Made by a program: the position numbers and the translations under genes | Shown here: in pieces, positions 38,006 through 50,230 of the stretch | Position numbering within the stretch: position 1 is the stretch's first letter | How the letters are laid out: the number at the start of each line of letters is the position of its first letter | NCBI RefSeq assembly: GCF_019703515.2 | Contig: NC_059347.1 | Span: 23,341,001 to 23,405,000 of the forward strand | Source of the DNA: Myxocyprinus asiaticus | Taxonomy: Eukaryota; Chordata; Actinopteri; Cypriniformes; Catostomidae | Length of the DNA: 64,000 nucleotides | Direction: 5' to 3' | Notes under the pieces: model-generated | Databases searched by the model: none | What the model was told of the DNA's origin: nothing | What the model saw: the letters and a program-made list of their open reading frames with translations, nothing else

Positions 38006-38164
38006 CATGTATGACCACTGGGATGTTGCTGGGGGCCAGGGTGGGGTTGGGGATTGGGAGGGGTAAAAGTGGGGGTTAATTGTTGATTCTGTGTATATAT
38101 CTTTTGTTTTTCTGTGTTTAATATGTGAATCAATAAAAAAATGTTAATCAGAAAAAATATGAAA

Positions 38165-39848
38165 ATAAGAAAATGTCTTTTAAATTTTTTAGGTAAAGTA
38201 TAGCATGTCACACTGCAGTATAATGCTGTCACTGCTTGACAACTACCATGTACACTGAACATTTCGAAGAGTTTTGGATGTTCAATATTGCAATGCCATG
38301 CAAAAAAATGACCATAATTAACCATAGTCTCTGCCAAAATACTGCAAATAATTCTACAAAAGTACTGCAATGATTGTTTTTTGCTACAAAACCATAATAA
38401 ATTCAAACAGTTTTAGAAGCTTTCAAAACTTTTCTGTCATTTTGTTTATTTTTTTCTTTGGTAATAGCGGTTTGCACACCATCATAAACCATGTATTCCC
38501 TGTGCGCTGCTTTATTATTTGTTGTGCCTTTGTATTGTCTTATTATGATTATGGACATATTATGTCATTTTACATTTACCTCTTTAATTTGAAACTTTTA
38601 GTATATGATACACATGATTTAATGCTGCAACTTTGTGGAATACAAAAACTAATCTTGTACCTGTACAGTGACAATAAAGGACTTGACTTGATTAATAACA
38701 CAATAACACACTTTTATTGTAATTGCAATAAATGACGTAATTCAGTAGTTTCCATTTTGGTAGAAGCTATGGTGACCATGATGTTACACCCTGTACAATA
38801 CTGACAATATTGTGACATCTCCTGGACTCTGATTATACACTGATTCTTCTGTCTGAATGTCATACATTACACTTTAAACAAAAAGAAGATGTGCTGCTTT
38901 CCTGCAATGATTGATTCAGTGTGTGATGTGTTCAGTTCATTGTTGGCTCATGCAGTGAGCTTTCCCCAGGTCTGTGTTCACTGTACACGTGTTTGGGTTT
39001 AATTGCTCAGGTTCCAGTCGTCTGACAGCCTGTCCATGATCTGAGTGAACTGTCCCAGACAAGCTTTGTGAGGTGTTTGTCTGTGGTGCACAGACAATCA
39101 ATACTCTCTCATTTAAAGAAGTCTAAGGTCAAGCCTCTGCACTGATAATTGTTTTTTTAGATAGTCAAAGGTCAGATAATATTTTTTTGTTTTCAATCAC
39201 TTCCCGCCTGGAATTGATCAGTTTCATCTCCTGGTGGAGACAACCACTGGCTTCAAGAAGCTTTTCTTAACTTTCTGCACATCGTAATATAGGCTATACT
39301 AATTTTGTTGATACAACTGGAGTTTTACTCAGAGTAGATATGTACGTTGTGCTGTATATCTGCTGATAGTGTGTGTGTATGTGTACTGTAAGTGGCAGAG
39401 GTCAGCGTTGTGTTGTGTCCATTTGCATGCATGCATGCCCTCATAAAACATATTTGGATTTCTCCTGTTTTGTATATGTGTAAGGATGCCCTGCAGGGCT
39501 ACGTTTCGAGTCTGGGCTCTCTGCTAAATCTGTATGATTTTGTGCATGTGTGTGCGTTTGTGTCAAATAATGGAGGTCAGGGGGGTGATGAGGTCTCACA
39601 ACATTCATAGTTAAAAGAGAGGCTTGAGCCACTCTTTATCATTAAGCCATTAGTGTAGCAGCGGGACTCACTCCCTCCATACAGGCAGCTCTGCGTCGCA
39701 ACGCAGTTTTGTTTACTCACATAATCAAAGTCAGACTAAAAAATACATAGAAACAGATGGAGAGGATTGCAAATGTTGTGTCTGCTGTCGTGTTGTGGCA
39801 GACAATCATAAAACATCTAAAAAACTGTTGTATTGTATCCGTTAGTTA
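38165..39848. other. Intronic stretch with possible LINE tail
   Basis: No gene seen. A stretch ending at about 38692 (CTGTACAGTGACAATAAAGG, then GACTTGACTTGATT) resembles the 3' end of a fish LINE with a short repeated tail. Assignment is weak. Confidence 0.4.
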
Positions 39849-40168
39849 GGGGCCAAGCACCAAAGGTGCTGTGGCACCTATGGTATTCGTTAGTTTTCTT
39901 ATTATTATTATTCTGTCTGGTTTCTAGGACAAACTCCATAGCACCACCACCAGTTCAAAAATCCACTTTTCTTTTGTGTGCATCTTTTGAACCGTTTGTC
40001 CTAGAAACACAATTCTTTTTTTGTTGTTGGTCTGATTACACTCCTGCTGATGATTCAAATGGACCCCTAACATTAAAACTCCACCCATTACAGTGTCCGC
40101 CATCTTGGATTATGAAGTTTACAGTTTAAACATTTCACGTCCAAACTTAGACTGATTTGCCCAAATAG

Positions 40169-40364
40169 TACATTTACATTTACATTTATGCATTTGGCAG
40201 ACGCTTTTATCCAAAGCAACTTACAGTGCATTTATTACAGGGACAATACCCCTGGAGCAACCTGGAGTTAAGTGCCTTGCTCAAGGACACAATGGTGGTG
40301 GCTGTGGGGATCAAACCAGCAACCTCTGATTACCAGTTATGTGCTTTAGCCCACTACACCACCC
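40169..40364 (-). mobile_element. tRNA-derived SINE
   Basis: Read on the minus strand the head is GGTGGTGTAGTGGGCTAAAG, carrying an A-box-like TGGTGTAGTGGG (40350-40361) and a B-box-like GGTTTGATCCC (40307-40317), the two parts of an RNA polymerase III promoter. A conserved body follows ('gataaaagcgtctgccaaatg'), ending in TGTAAA repeats at the element's 3' tail (about 40169-40186). This body-and-tail combination is widespread in teleosts. I do not assign a family name. Confidence 0.7.
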
Positions 40365-40914
40365 TAATCCACCACAGAATAAATAATACTGAATTTTGAT
40401 TTTCGCCTTTCTTAAAGTTATGTTAACACAAAGTTAATGAGGTTGACTTAAAACAGGAAGTGAGGTTGTATCCCGGCAACGGTTTGACGTATCAAAACAA
40501 AACTTGGTGTGCTTCATCAGGCCCACGATCTGAGGGTACACGCAAAGTTTGGTGACAGCACTGCCTATGGGTCAAGAAATGTGAAAAAAAGGCTATTTTT
40601 GCTGTTGTTTTGAAACATATGTCCTAAAATCATGTGCTGTCTTTGGATTCCTTGGGTCATGTGAATTTCAGCAATACCAGTTTTTTCCCATATCGGCCAT
40701 ACTGCCTCTCTGCCATTTTTATTTTTATTAAAAAGTGAAATATCTTTGGAATGCATTGTTGGATTTAAAAGAAAATGGGTGTGCTTCATCAACATTATGT
40801 CCTGAGGATAACTAAGAAGTTTGGAGACAGTGCCACCTATAGTTAAAAAGATACCCCACACTTGTGTGCTGACTCTAAACTCGACTTGTCTCTTTCCCAC
40901 TCATTGAGCATGTT

Positions 40915-40990
40915 AACTGAGTGGCACAGTGTGTTAAGCACTGGACTATATTTTCAAAGTTTGTAGGTTCAAATCCCCCCCTTGGCAAGT
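40915..40990 (+). repeat. tRNA-like module 1 (pol III boxes)
   Basis: Contains TGGCACAGTGTG (A-box, 11 of 12 consensus positions) and GGTTCAAATCC (B-box, 40966-40976, one mismatch) about 45 bases apart. No convincing cloverleaf or anticodon could be drawn, so it is a tRNA-derived repeat rather than a gene. Confidence 0.5.
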
Positions 40991-41171
40991 CATCTGGATT
41001 GATTTCTGTCTTACTGGAGCTCTTAGTATTGTGCTTACTGAATGGTTTCTGGGCTTTTCCCCAATCAAATTTAGATTTTCCATAGAATACAAAGTTGATT
41101 ATGGTGACCGCAATGCTTAGTTGTGATTCCTCTAAGCTTGGTATGTCCCTTTGGTCACTGTCAATATTGTC

Positions 41172-41245
41172 ACTCTGTGGTGCAGTGGATTGTGCATTGA
41201 CCTGTGGTACAGAAAGTCATAGGTTTGAATCCATTCTGAGGTGAC
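41172..41245 (+). repeat. tRNA-like module 2 (pol III boxes)
   Basis: Contains TGGTGCAGTGGA (41178-41189) and GGTTTGAATCC (41222-41232). It lies about 255 bases downstream of module 1 in the same orientation, which suggests tandem acquisition within one repeat family. Confidence 0.5.
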
Positions 41246-41348
41246 TTGTAATGTTCTGTGTGTTTTCTGTGTATGTCATATGCTCTCTATGCATTATTTA
41301 GGTTAAGCTTAGTGTTGTGCAGTGCTTGCCATTTCAGTGCTTGGTCCC

Positions 41349-41912
41349 ATTAATTGCTGCTTGCAGTTATATTTTTTGTTGTGTTAACTGAGGCAGTTCT
41401 CAAGTTCTTTTTACTGAGGATCTCAAGCTGTGTTCACTGATGAGTTTTATGTATCCAGGTAGACATTTGTTCACTCACACTCAATTAAAATACTCAAATA
41501 ATGTGTTAGCATTTTAATACTTAATAAAAAATTATTTAGTATTTTATCTAATAAAATATGGTATAAGTTTCATAACCTCAAAAAAGCAACAACAAAAAAA
41601 TGGTTACAGTAAGGTACTTGGAACTCAATGGAAGTAAATGAGGCCAGTTCATAAGCATTAAAATATACACTGTATTTTAGTGTGATGAAATTGCTTACTA
41701 ACCTTATCTGAGTTAAGTTATATCCAACATAATGACGTAACACTGGTAAACCCTGTAATCTGGTCAACGCTGTAACGCCGGCAAATCCCTTATTTAATCA
41801 AACTAAAATCATGTTTTAAACGTGTATTTTTGGACTGTTGCAAAATGTGTTTATGGACTGGTCCCCTTTCCTTCCATTGTAAGTGCCTTACTGTAACTGC
41901 AAGGGACAAGCC

Positions 41913-41952
<40 letters not shown>

Positions 41953-42459
41953 CAACATGACTTGTATTGAACACAGAACATTCCATTAAGGTGACTTGTC
42001 TGCATAGGACAAAATTGTCACATGTTAATGTTGCTGATTGTTTCAATAACTTAAGGCAGCACTGTGATGTCCTTTAGAAGTCTTTTTTTATGCCTACTTT
42101 AGTTTTCATACAAGCTGTTTGAAATTTTTAATAGATATAGTGAGATGCTATGTATGTAAAGTTTTTAATCTATTACATTTTCTGTAGTACATTTGTACTC
42201 ATATGCCCTCTCCAAATGGCTTCAGAAAGGTGAGCTAATTGCCTGAGCGAATCCATAATTTGAATATTGTTTCTTTAAAAAACAAATACCAAGAATGTCA
42301 TATTTAGTTGCAAAAAATTATGAAAACCAATTGGCTGATCAATAAATCTAACGTTTTGCTTTGTTGATTTCCAAGGGTTAATAAATGGCACTGGTATAGA
42401 TCTTTATGGGAAATGTTTGTATGATACAAGAATCATGGGGGGGGGGGGGGGTCAGTGGT
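41349..42459. other. Intronic stretch without recognised gene
   Basis: Holds a (T)36 run at 41915-41950 and a (G)14 run near 42438; otherwise nothing recognised. Confidence 0.55.
41915..41950. repeat. Poly(T) tract, 36 bp
   Basis: Uninterrupted T run. It could be the reverse-complement tail of a retroposed copy on the minus strand, but no element body was recognised beside it. Confidence 0.9.
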
Positions 42460-43080
42460 CGCCGTTAACACAGAGTCTCCAAGGGGCATCGAGGAATCAA
42501 AATTGCATATTGACAAAATGGCCTGGGTGAGTGAACCCCGGCAGCTTGAAATAAACTCACGCAGCGTAGTCATTACTGCTGGCTACTGTGGTCTCCCTCA
42601 ACCTTGATCCAGTCGATAAGCTATTATAACCATGCAAATTGTGGCCAAATCAGAGACCTGACATATTGGAATTATGGTCTCCCTCAGCCACTGACTTATA
42701 CATCATTATCAGACCACTGGCAACAATATGCAATATGCTTACTGTTGTTTCCTCTGTAATTTTTAATTAAGCCCAAAGAGACTGTGGCAAATGAAAATAA
42801 ATGTCTTTGTGGAGTCAAAGGCTGCATAGTCATTTAGCTCACAGAGGGCAAGACCAGGTGCCAAGTCATTTTGGTCAGGGCAGATACCTCAGCAGTTGGA
42901 ATGAGGTAACATGGTGTAAATAATATGTAAACACCCCAGTGTCCTTGTCCTTGAAAATGTCAATAGGTACACATTAGTGTACGAGGAGAGTCGAGGGTCA
43001 GGTTGGGCAAAGTGCCACAGATTTGACAGTGTAACCTGCTGCTTGTGAGGGTTGATAGCCTCTGGTCTTCAGCCTGGGGT
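42460..43080. promoter_or_regulatory. Candidate conserved non-coding element
   Basis: Repeat-free block with octamer-type CATGCAAATTG, AATATGCAATATGC and TTTTTAATTAAGC words and no coding frame. Regulatory role is inferred only. Confidence 0.3.
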
Positions 43081-43519
43081 CATTATAAATGGCTGTATAA
43101 ATATTACTCTACCAAAACAAATTGTGCTCTCTCAATTAAGGTATAGGAGGTTTAGAGGTGAATAAGACTGCTGTATTTACTGGAAACATAGTGTTTTGTA
43201 TTCTCCAGACATTGTTCTCAAAAAAGCATGAAATTCATTAAATTGCCTCATCTCCTCAATCATGTCTGCTTGGAGTACATTTAAGTGCATTAACCAAAGT
43301 CTATAGATGGCTGATCCTTCATTTAGCAGTACTTCACCGTTTCCCCTGGTCCAGTGCATAAGTGGCTGTTTCGTTTTACCTTCCAGTGTATTATGTGGAT
43401 TTAGAGGTGACTGCTGCATTGATTTGCCTCTACTGTCAGCGTGCTTTTTGAGGTGCACAGCAGAGTGCAGGGTTCAACCAGCCACGTCGGCTTTGATTCG
43501 CTAGGCTCCTAGTATTCTA
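43081..43519. other. Intronic stretch without recognised gene
   Basis: Short frames on both strands (43177-43504) overlap each other and match nothing that I know. Confidence 0.5.
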
Positions 43520-43760
43520 AAATACACTAATTTGTTCCACCAAGGTTTCCGATGGCTCAAAGATGGGCAGCGATTAATCAGAGAGATAACTGTGAAGTAG
43601 TTTGCAATTAGACGGCAAAGCTCTGAAGCATGCTAATTGAATCAGAAAATTAGAGCGACTGCGCAGTAATTGGCCGGTTCCCATGCAGCAGGTGCCAGCC
43701 CACTCGACTGTGGAACAAGGTATTTAAGTCACATTAGCCAGAGTAAAAATATTCCTTGAT
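43520..43760. promoter_or_regulatory. Candidate conserved non-coding element
   Basis: Block with GCGATTAATCAG, TTTGCAATTAGAC, TGCTAATTGAATC and CAGTAATTGGCC within 160 bases, repeat-free and GC-moderate. Enhancer-like in composition; not proven. Confidence 0.35.
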
Positions 43761-46689
43761 ATGGAACTGTTAGATTTTCTGCTCGTTTTCACTGACTATG
43801 TCACTGTTGGCGAACCGAGCCGCCTCGCGGAGCAATTACGACAAGCTCTGCCGCACAGGAAATCGACATTCCACAATCCGCCTCCTCTCCTGGAAGAAGT
43901 AGGGGAGAGAAAAAACAGCGTGACAGGAAGTCGCAACTCATTAGTGGTGGCTGCAGCAGCATGAGGGAGACTGGATTTACCAGTGTGCCCCTTGTTGTTT
44001 TTTGTTTTTTTACACCACCTTAGCTGACAGGGAGGCCAGTCATTGCCATCTGTGTAGCTATGTGGTCAAGCTTTGCTTGTTTACAAAGGACTAGCAGCAG
44101 AATTGTTTCTTCCCATCAGTTAACATTCAAAAGAAGCCTTTATCAGGTGGCAGTTGAAAGAATCGGTTTCTAGATCCCCTCACTAGCTTGAGAAGTGCCC
44201 GTTTTCTCAAGATGAACTCTATAACGCCTAACCAATATATATCACCTAATCTATATACTACATCAGATCTACATAACATCTCTTGTTGTCTGTGGTTTAG
44301 ATACTAATGCATCATTTATTGCTGATACAATCTGTGAAACTTGAATGGCTCATGGGTGTTGCGTATCTCCCTGTACCTGTGTGTGTTATGTAGTGGTAGA
44401 GTTTAATCTTTCTCACCTCCACCACAAAACGCAGCCCTCTTCTACCTCCCCTCCAACCTGATTTCACTGGCAAACTTAAAAACTGAGGCGAATTAAAAAT
44501 TGATCACTTTGCAACACGGTTCATACCAGTTCCTTGGGTTGTGCACTACTAAGAAGTTTCCTTTGTTATGGTGGGGCAAGGTTCTGTCAACCGTGCTGAT
44601 ATGACAGAGCGAGGAGGAGAAAGAAAAGAAAATCCCCTGACGTAGGCGAACAGAACTTTAAACCCTGCTGGGTGCCAGTCCTGTTTGTGGGTGGAGACAT
44701 GAGAGAGGAGCCCCGGGTTTGACTTCTGATTCCCTCTATCTTTTCGCTCGCCAGTTTCCTGGCCTCCTCAGCATGCAGGTCTTGCTCTCTCCCCCCTCTT
44801 TGATATCTTCATCTGCTGTGCCAATACAATGGGCTGGCTGGCATGTGAATTCAGTGAAAGTGGATTATTCTCCCTGCCTCTAAACCCATATGACTTATTT
44901 AGAACAAAGCATTCACCTTGCTACAGTGAAGGTTATTGCTGATTTAATGGCATATAGGGAAATTTCATATAAAGCAATTGAGATGTGCATTTACATTTAT
45001 TTTCTTTGAGATGCTTTCATAATGAAAGCATCCTACAATTTAATATTGCATTTATTGTGAGTTGCAATAATAATGTTGGGACAAACAGGTAGTCTTGCTC
45101 CAAACTGCACTCCATTGGTTAAGCCATAAACAAAGCAATGGTTTATAGAGCCACCTCCAAGTTTTCTAACTGGTTAGCATCAAAGTCACTTTATGGTAAG
45201 TCACTCTGCGTCCTTGTTCGTAACGCCTACAGGCAGCCTGCGGGACATTATTTTCTATAGATACAGGTACAGGTAACTACTTATTTCAAATCAGCAATAA
45301 AATCTGACAACAAATACATCATAACTTGCGCTTCTTTAGTTCAGATGACGCTAAATTTCATGCATGTTCTCAATCTAAACTTTAGAAGCTAAAGGCGATG
45401 TTTCTATCAAAAAGGTGATTGGCTCTTTAACTATTAGGTGGGACTTCCATTTCTAGAGCCATCATGTGCAGTGTTACCATTTCTCCCATTCATAAGTAGA
45501 CCAGTTACTTTTTTTTTTTTTTTTTTTGCTATCACAAAGACAAGTGTGTTGTCTCAGAACATCTATTTTAGTGATATCTAGATTGTAGGGGCATTTCATA
45601 GGCTTGGTATTCCAAAAAGAATGCTAATTGCAACTAATTACATTCTTTTATTATTATTATTATTATCATTATATGACCTCTTTGTAATGTGAAACATTAC
45701 ATTCAACAGAAAAAGTGTTCTATGGATCCTACTGTTAATGGTAGCAACAAATACTGCAGCACTTTAAGAAATGGACTATCGTGAGAGCTTTATCTCCATG
45801 CGGTCTTGTTGGACTATCAACATGATCAAGGAATGAAAAAAGTTGCAAAGGGTATGTCTGTTCTTTCGCCCTGAAAACCAGGACTGACCCACAGTGCATC
45901 CAAGGAGAACATTACCTCAGTTGTTGCCGGGGCATTTATTCAGAAAACGCCAAACCAGACCTTTATTTAAAGTTGTCTACAAAATATTAGAAGCTAAAAA
46001 GCTATCATAAGTTGAATTATATTTTTACTTATAGAAGGTTCTCACATATATTTGTTCTCATCCATTGACATCGTCTTGTACAGAAAGTTTGTATTTCATA
46101 GGTGATAACCAGCTTTATTTGTGCAGCAATTAAAACTTTGTACTAAGTCAGCTTATTCAACCTTTAATGACAGTAAACGAGTTAGTGCTATCACAGGAGT
46201 GAAAGCACTTTTTAAATTCCCCATCTCACCAGCTATGTTGCGTAGTTTTAGCTGAGGTTAGACGCTAATTTAGCACGAGAATTGTGCACTGGTGCCACCA
46301 AGCTGTGTTCAGACTAATAAAGGATTGTTTAGCATAAAGTAAGGATATAGTGGCCTGGCGGTGAGCACACTGTCTCCGGATAAGGGGCAATTTAGGCCAC
46401 TGACCATCTGATAGAGAGACCCTTTGCACTGGAAGTGGAGTATATGTTACCTGCGTCACTAATGCAATTAGTCACCATGGTTGACTTGTAACATCAGGTA
46501 CTGTATTCATGGCGGAGGAGATATCCTGTCCTTAAGTCACACTGTAGGGATAGCAGAGATGTGGGCTAAAGTGTCTGAGCTCAGGTCAAGTTAAGCAGGA
46601 TGGATGCTTTGCTCTGCATCAGTAACACGTGACCCAATTAGCTTTGCTGCACTCATATTGGTGATGAAATGACTGAATGGAAAGTGATG
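43761..46689. other. Intronic stretch without recognised gene
   Basis: No gene recognised. A stretch at about 45270-45370 resembles one at 55865-55950 (dispersed repeat). A (T)18 run lies at about 45511 and ATT repeats at about 45648-45665. Confidence 0.5.
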
Positions 46690-46759
46690 TATGTGTGTGT
46701 GTGTATATATATCTATATATATCTATATATATCTATATCTATATATATCTATCTATCTA

Positions 46760-46817
<58 letters not shown>
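46690..46817. repeat. Compound GT/TATC/(TA)n microsatellite
   Basis: A GT run passes into TATATC repeats and then about 55 bases of TA, ending at the left end of a Tc1 copy. Confidence 0.95.
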
Positions 46818-46824
<7 letters not shown>

Positions 46825-46964
46825 TGGTGGCCAAAAGTTTGGAGTAATGTACAGATTTTGCTCTTATGGAAAAAAATTGGTACTTTTATTCACCAAAATG
46901 ATCACAAAGTATAGTCAGGACATTAGTAACGTGAAAAGGTACTATTACAATTTGAAAAACTATT

Positions 46965-47660
46965 TCAAAGAGTTCTCCTCAAAAAATCCTCCATGTGCAT
47001 TCTAGATGTCAGTTTGTCCAGATACTCAGGTGACATTTCACCCCACACTTCCTGTAGCACTTGCCATAGATGTGGCTGTCTTGTCGGGCACTTCTCATGC
47101 ACCTCACAGTCTAGCTGATCCCACAAAAGCTCAATGGGGTTAAGATCAATAACACTCTTTTCCAATTATCTGTTGTCCAATGTTTTTCTTTGCCCACTCT
47201 AACCTTTTATTTGTTTTTCTGTTTCAAAAGTGGCTTTTTCTTTGCAATTCTTCCAACTGGCCTGCACCCCTGAGTCTTCTCTTTACTGTTGTACATGAAA
47301 CTGGTGTTGAGTGGGTAGAATTCAATGAAGCTGTCAGCTGAGGACATGTGAGGCGTCTATTTCTCAAACTAGAGACTCTGATGTACTTATCCTCTTGTTT
47401 AGTTGTACATCTGGCCTTCCACATCTCTTTCTGTCCTTGTTAGAGCCAGTTGTCCTTTGTCTTTGAAGACTGCAGTGTACACCTTTGTATGAAATCTTCA
47501 GTTTTTTGGGGGGGCAATTTCAAGCATTGTATGTCCTTCATTCCTCAAAACAATGATTGACCGATGAGTTTCTAGAGAAAGCTGTTTCTTTTTTGTCATT
47601 TTTGACCTAATATTGACATTAAGATATGCCAGTCTATTGCATACTGTGGCAACTCCAAAA
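46965..47660 (-). pseudogene. Tc1 transposase pseudogene
   Basis: Minus-strand remains. The C-terminal part reads MEKSVIDLNPIELLWDQLDC with the catalytic Glu, then EVHEKCPTRQPHLWQVLQEV. The N-terminal helix-turn-helix part reads CPQLTASLNSTHSTPVSCTT and RRLRGAGQLEELQRKSH in another frame. As in the copy at 11845, the region carrying the two catalytic Asp residues is missing, so this sub-family was already internally deleted when it spread. Confidence 0.8.
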
Positions 47661-48070
47661 CAAACACAAAGACAATGTTAAGCTTCATTTAACGAACCAA
47701 ATAGCTTTCAACTGTGTTTGATATAATGGCAAGTGATTTTCTAGTACCAAATTAGCAATTTAGCATGATTACTCAAGGATAATGTGTTGGAGTGATGGCT
47801 GCTGGAATTGGGGCCTGTCTAGATTTGATCAAAAATGCCCTTTTTAAATAGTGATGGTGCTTTTTTTACATCAGTAATGTCCTGACTATACTTTGTGATC
47901 TAGTGAATTAAACCTATTATGCAAAATTCACTTTTACATGGTGTTTGAACATAAATGTGTCGGCAGTGTGTGTACACAACCACCCTACAATGTTAAAAGT
48001 CCTCCCACTCCTCTTTCTTATATTTCTATTAATCAAAAACAGTGTCTCAAAATGACTGGTTTTCGTATCC

Positions 48071-48096
48071 GCTCTAAAGTGACGTCACTTTAGAGC
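48071..48096. promoter_or_regulatory. 26-bp perfect palindrome centred on a CRE/ATF site
   Basis: The half-site gctctaaagtgac is followed immediately by its exact reverse complement, creating TGACGTCA at the centre. It lies about 118 bases upstream of the THAP start codon and could act as a promoter element or cruciform of the transposon (inference). Confidence 0.6.
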
Positions 48097-48213
48097 AGGC
48101 CACACCCACGACTGGTGACGGACTCCACCCTATTATCATAGATCCTCCCCTGAGTGATCGACACACAGTCCGCCATTTTTTTCTGTGCTGGAGCTGCTAC
48201 GGTGAGAAGAATA

Positions 48214-48531
48214 ATGTCTCAGCTTCGTAAGCGTCATAAGTGTTCTGTTGTTGGCTGTAAAAGTGAACATAAGAGTCTTCATGTACTCCCAGCATCAGAG
48301 CCACTGAAGACGCAGTGGACAAGTTTTGTTTTTGAAGAATATGTGCCCCAAAACATACCAAAATTTGTGTATGTTTGTGCAAATCATTTTACACCGGACT
48401 GCTTTGTGAATGAGGGTCAGTATAAAGCAGGATTTTCCAAAAATTTGACTCTCAAGCATGGATCAGTACCAACTGTTTGTGTTCCTGCTTTATATCCTGA
48501 AGATATAAGTATCGCACTTTATATTTTGTGA
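48214..48531 (+). CDS. THAP-domain protein fragment (transposon-encoded)
   Basis: A 105-codon frame whose chosen start ([15 protein letters not shown]) opens directly into a THAP zinc finger; an in-frame upstream ATG at 48154 would add 20 residues with no THAP similarity. THAP domains are C2CH DNA-binding fingers shared by THAP proteins and P-element, Kolobok and related transposases. Visible ligands are Cys10, Cys15, Cys55 and His58 (C-x4-C-x39-C-x2-H), with the conserved Pro26, Trp35 and Phe59 and a C-terminal LKHGSVPTV matching the usual AVPT-type motif. The frame ends soon after the domain (stop at 48529). A catalytic domain is absent, so this is either the first exon of a spliced transposase or the only coding part left. 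The THAP finger itself is complete. Confidence 0.75.
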   Translation: MSQLRKRHKCSVVGCKSEHKSLHVLPASEPLKTQWTSFVFEEYVPQNIPKFVYVCANHFTPDCFVNEGQYKAGFSKNLTLKHGSVPTVCVPALYPEDISIALYIL

Positions 48532-49106
48532 ATGTTTGCAAATCGCCTTTCCAAATGTGCTTGTTAGCTGATTCCACGGCTAATGCAGCTAAAGTTACCA
48601 TTGTCTCTGATTGTATTCACAAACCAGAGCTATGTCGTTATAGCTTGTTTGCACATGACATCATGTCACTGCGTTGCTGTGGTGTGAAATGCAGATGGAG
48701 GGCAGGAAGTGATTTTCTACATAAGAAGCACTATCACAAACTCAAAATGCCTATTTATGGTGTCAGTCATATTGGTTCTGATTTGTTGTTGCTATAGTAT
48801 CCGAAGCACAAGCTGTAAAGGCATGGCCTTCTTCCGGAAAGGGGGTGGGGAGCAGCAGCTCATTTGCATTTAAAGAGACACACATGAAAACAGCGTGTTT
48901 TTGATTCCACCCAAAAAGAGGCATTTACAGCATGGTATAATAAATGATCTTTGGGTTATTTTGAGCTGAAACTTCACAGACACATTCTGGGGACACCTGA
49001 GACTTATATTACATCTTGTAAAAAGGGGCATAATAAGTCTCCTTTAAAGTGTCAATTTCCTTCTGAAACAGCAAAATCTGCACATTATTCCAACTTCTGG
49101 CCACCA

Positions 49107-49225
<119 letters not shown>

Positions 49226-50039
49226 TGTATATTTTTTTCACTTTGAACATGAGTGTCTTTTGCAGCAGTGTGTATGAATGTGCATATTCTTCAAGTCAAC
49301 ATGAATTCAATATGGACTCTATTTACATTTGTACATTCTTAATATTATTTTGCACAATACCTTGGTGCTCATTATTCCAAGTAAAAACAAAATTACACTA
49401 TGGATGACAGCACAGATCACAAGTGCCTTTTAACTGTAAGGATGCTGCTGTAATCCACCGTAAATACATTAAACCAATTCCGTTGCACAGAGTGGGTGCC
49501 AGCTGTTTAGCTTAGCAGCCAAATCTCAGCCACAACTGCACTCTCGCAAACACTCCCAGTTCTCATTTTCAAGACTCCAGCAGTCCGACCGATTACCAGC
49601 AGGTGCATCCATGCACCCCAGCTTTCACCTAATTCTATCTGAGTCTAGAACACAGGCAAATCCCACCCCCATCTTTGGGACAGGGGTCCAGGGTCACAGG
49701 CAGTGCCAAAGGTGTGTGTGAGTGACGTGGCACACTGGCTGACCCTGGCTCTTGGCATGGCCACAGATTTAATGGGATTAGCTGGCTAATGCAGACTATG
49801 TGTCTGTTTCTTGTGCCTGGGCCTTTTTTTTTTCCAACCCTCAGGGTTGTGCCAACGTTCACAGGTCGAGGACAGGACAATAGAGAAGCCAGTTAGGATG
49901 GGATGGACTCTGTTACAGTGTGAAGTTGGCAGGGAGGCACTGGGTGGCACTGAGTACTCAGGTATGGGCGAAGCTGGCTGCAAAGTTCTCAGTCTGTTGC
50001 AACTCGAGAATATTGAGTTGTTTGAATGCAGGAGTTTCT

Positions 50040-50230
50040 AATTACCATAGATAAGTGGAGCCTAATTGTAACCTTGCACACTCTTTACATTGATAGTGAT
50101 CCAATAAGAGTGTAATCAAGGGACGCCTGGTCTCCTCTCTTCAGAGCGGTCAGGAATAGTTCCATGTTCCCATGTGTTGCTCAGATTGGCTTTGGTAATT
50201 GCTCAGGCAAGCATACACTGCAAATCTGCT
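50040..50230. promoter_or_regulatory. Candidate conserved non-coding element
   Basis: Repeat-free block with AATTACCATAGATAAG, CCTAATTGTAACC and ATAAGAGTGTAATC words. Function is inferred only. Confidence 0.25.

Larger units (their letters stand above)
33237..38154 (+). mobile_element. L1-type LINE retrotransposon, decayed, about 4.9 kb
   Basis: A short 5' region is followed by ORF1 remains (33377-34190), an inter-ORF stretch of about 580 bases, ORF2 remains (34770-37927) and a 3' UTR with a (TA)n tract and AATAAA (about 38132). A 10-bp match AAATATGAAA lies at 33227-33236 and 38155-38164 and could be the target duplication, although it is AT-rich and may be chance. The order ORF1, AP-type endonuclease, reverse transcriptase and C-terminal zinc knuckle is diagnostic of L1. 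Frameshifts and an internal deletion make it inactive. Confidence 0.9.
39849..41348. repeat. Dispersed repeat with 12-bp inverted ends, 1.5 kb
   Basis: Left end GGGGCCAAGCAC and right end (reverse complement) GGGACCAAGCAC. The 'ggccaagcaccaaaggtgc' start is a motif I recognise as common in cyprinid genomic repeats. It contains an inserted SINE (40169-40364) and two tRNA-like modules. There is no transposase. Class uncertain. Confidence 0.5.
47912..49043 (+). mobile_element. TTAA-flanked, THAP-carrying DNA transposon (Kolobok-like), nested
   Basis: The insertion is flanked by an exact TTAA duplication (47908-47911 and 49044-49047) inside the right inverted repeat of a Tc1 copy; removing it restores the Tc1 text GAATTAAAGT. 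The ends are inverted copies with a small gap: left ACCTATTATGCAAAATTCAC, right (reverse complement) AGGAGACTTATTATGCCCCT. It carries a THAP-domain reading frame (48214-48531) on the + strand. TTAA targets plus a THAP DNA-binding domain fit the Kolobok superfamily; piggyBac also uses TTAA but lacks THAP. No catalytic domain is present, so it is non-autonomous or internally deleted. Confidence 0.75.
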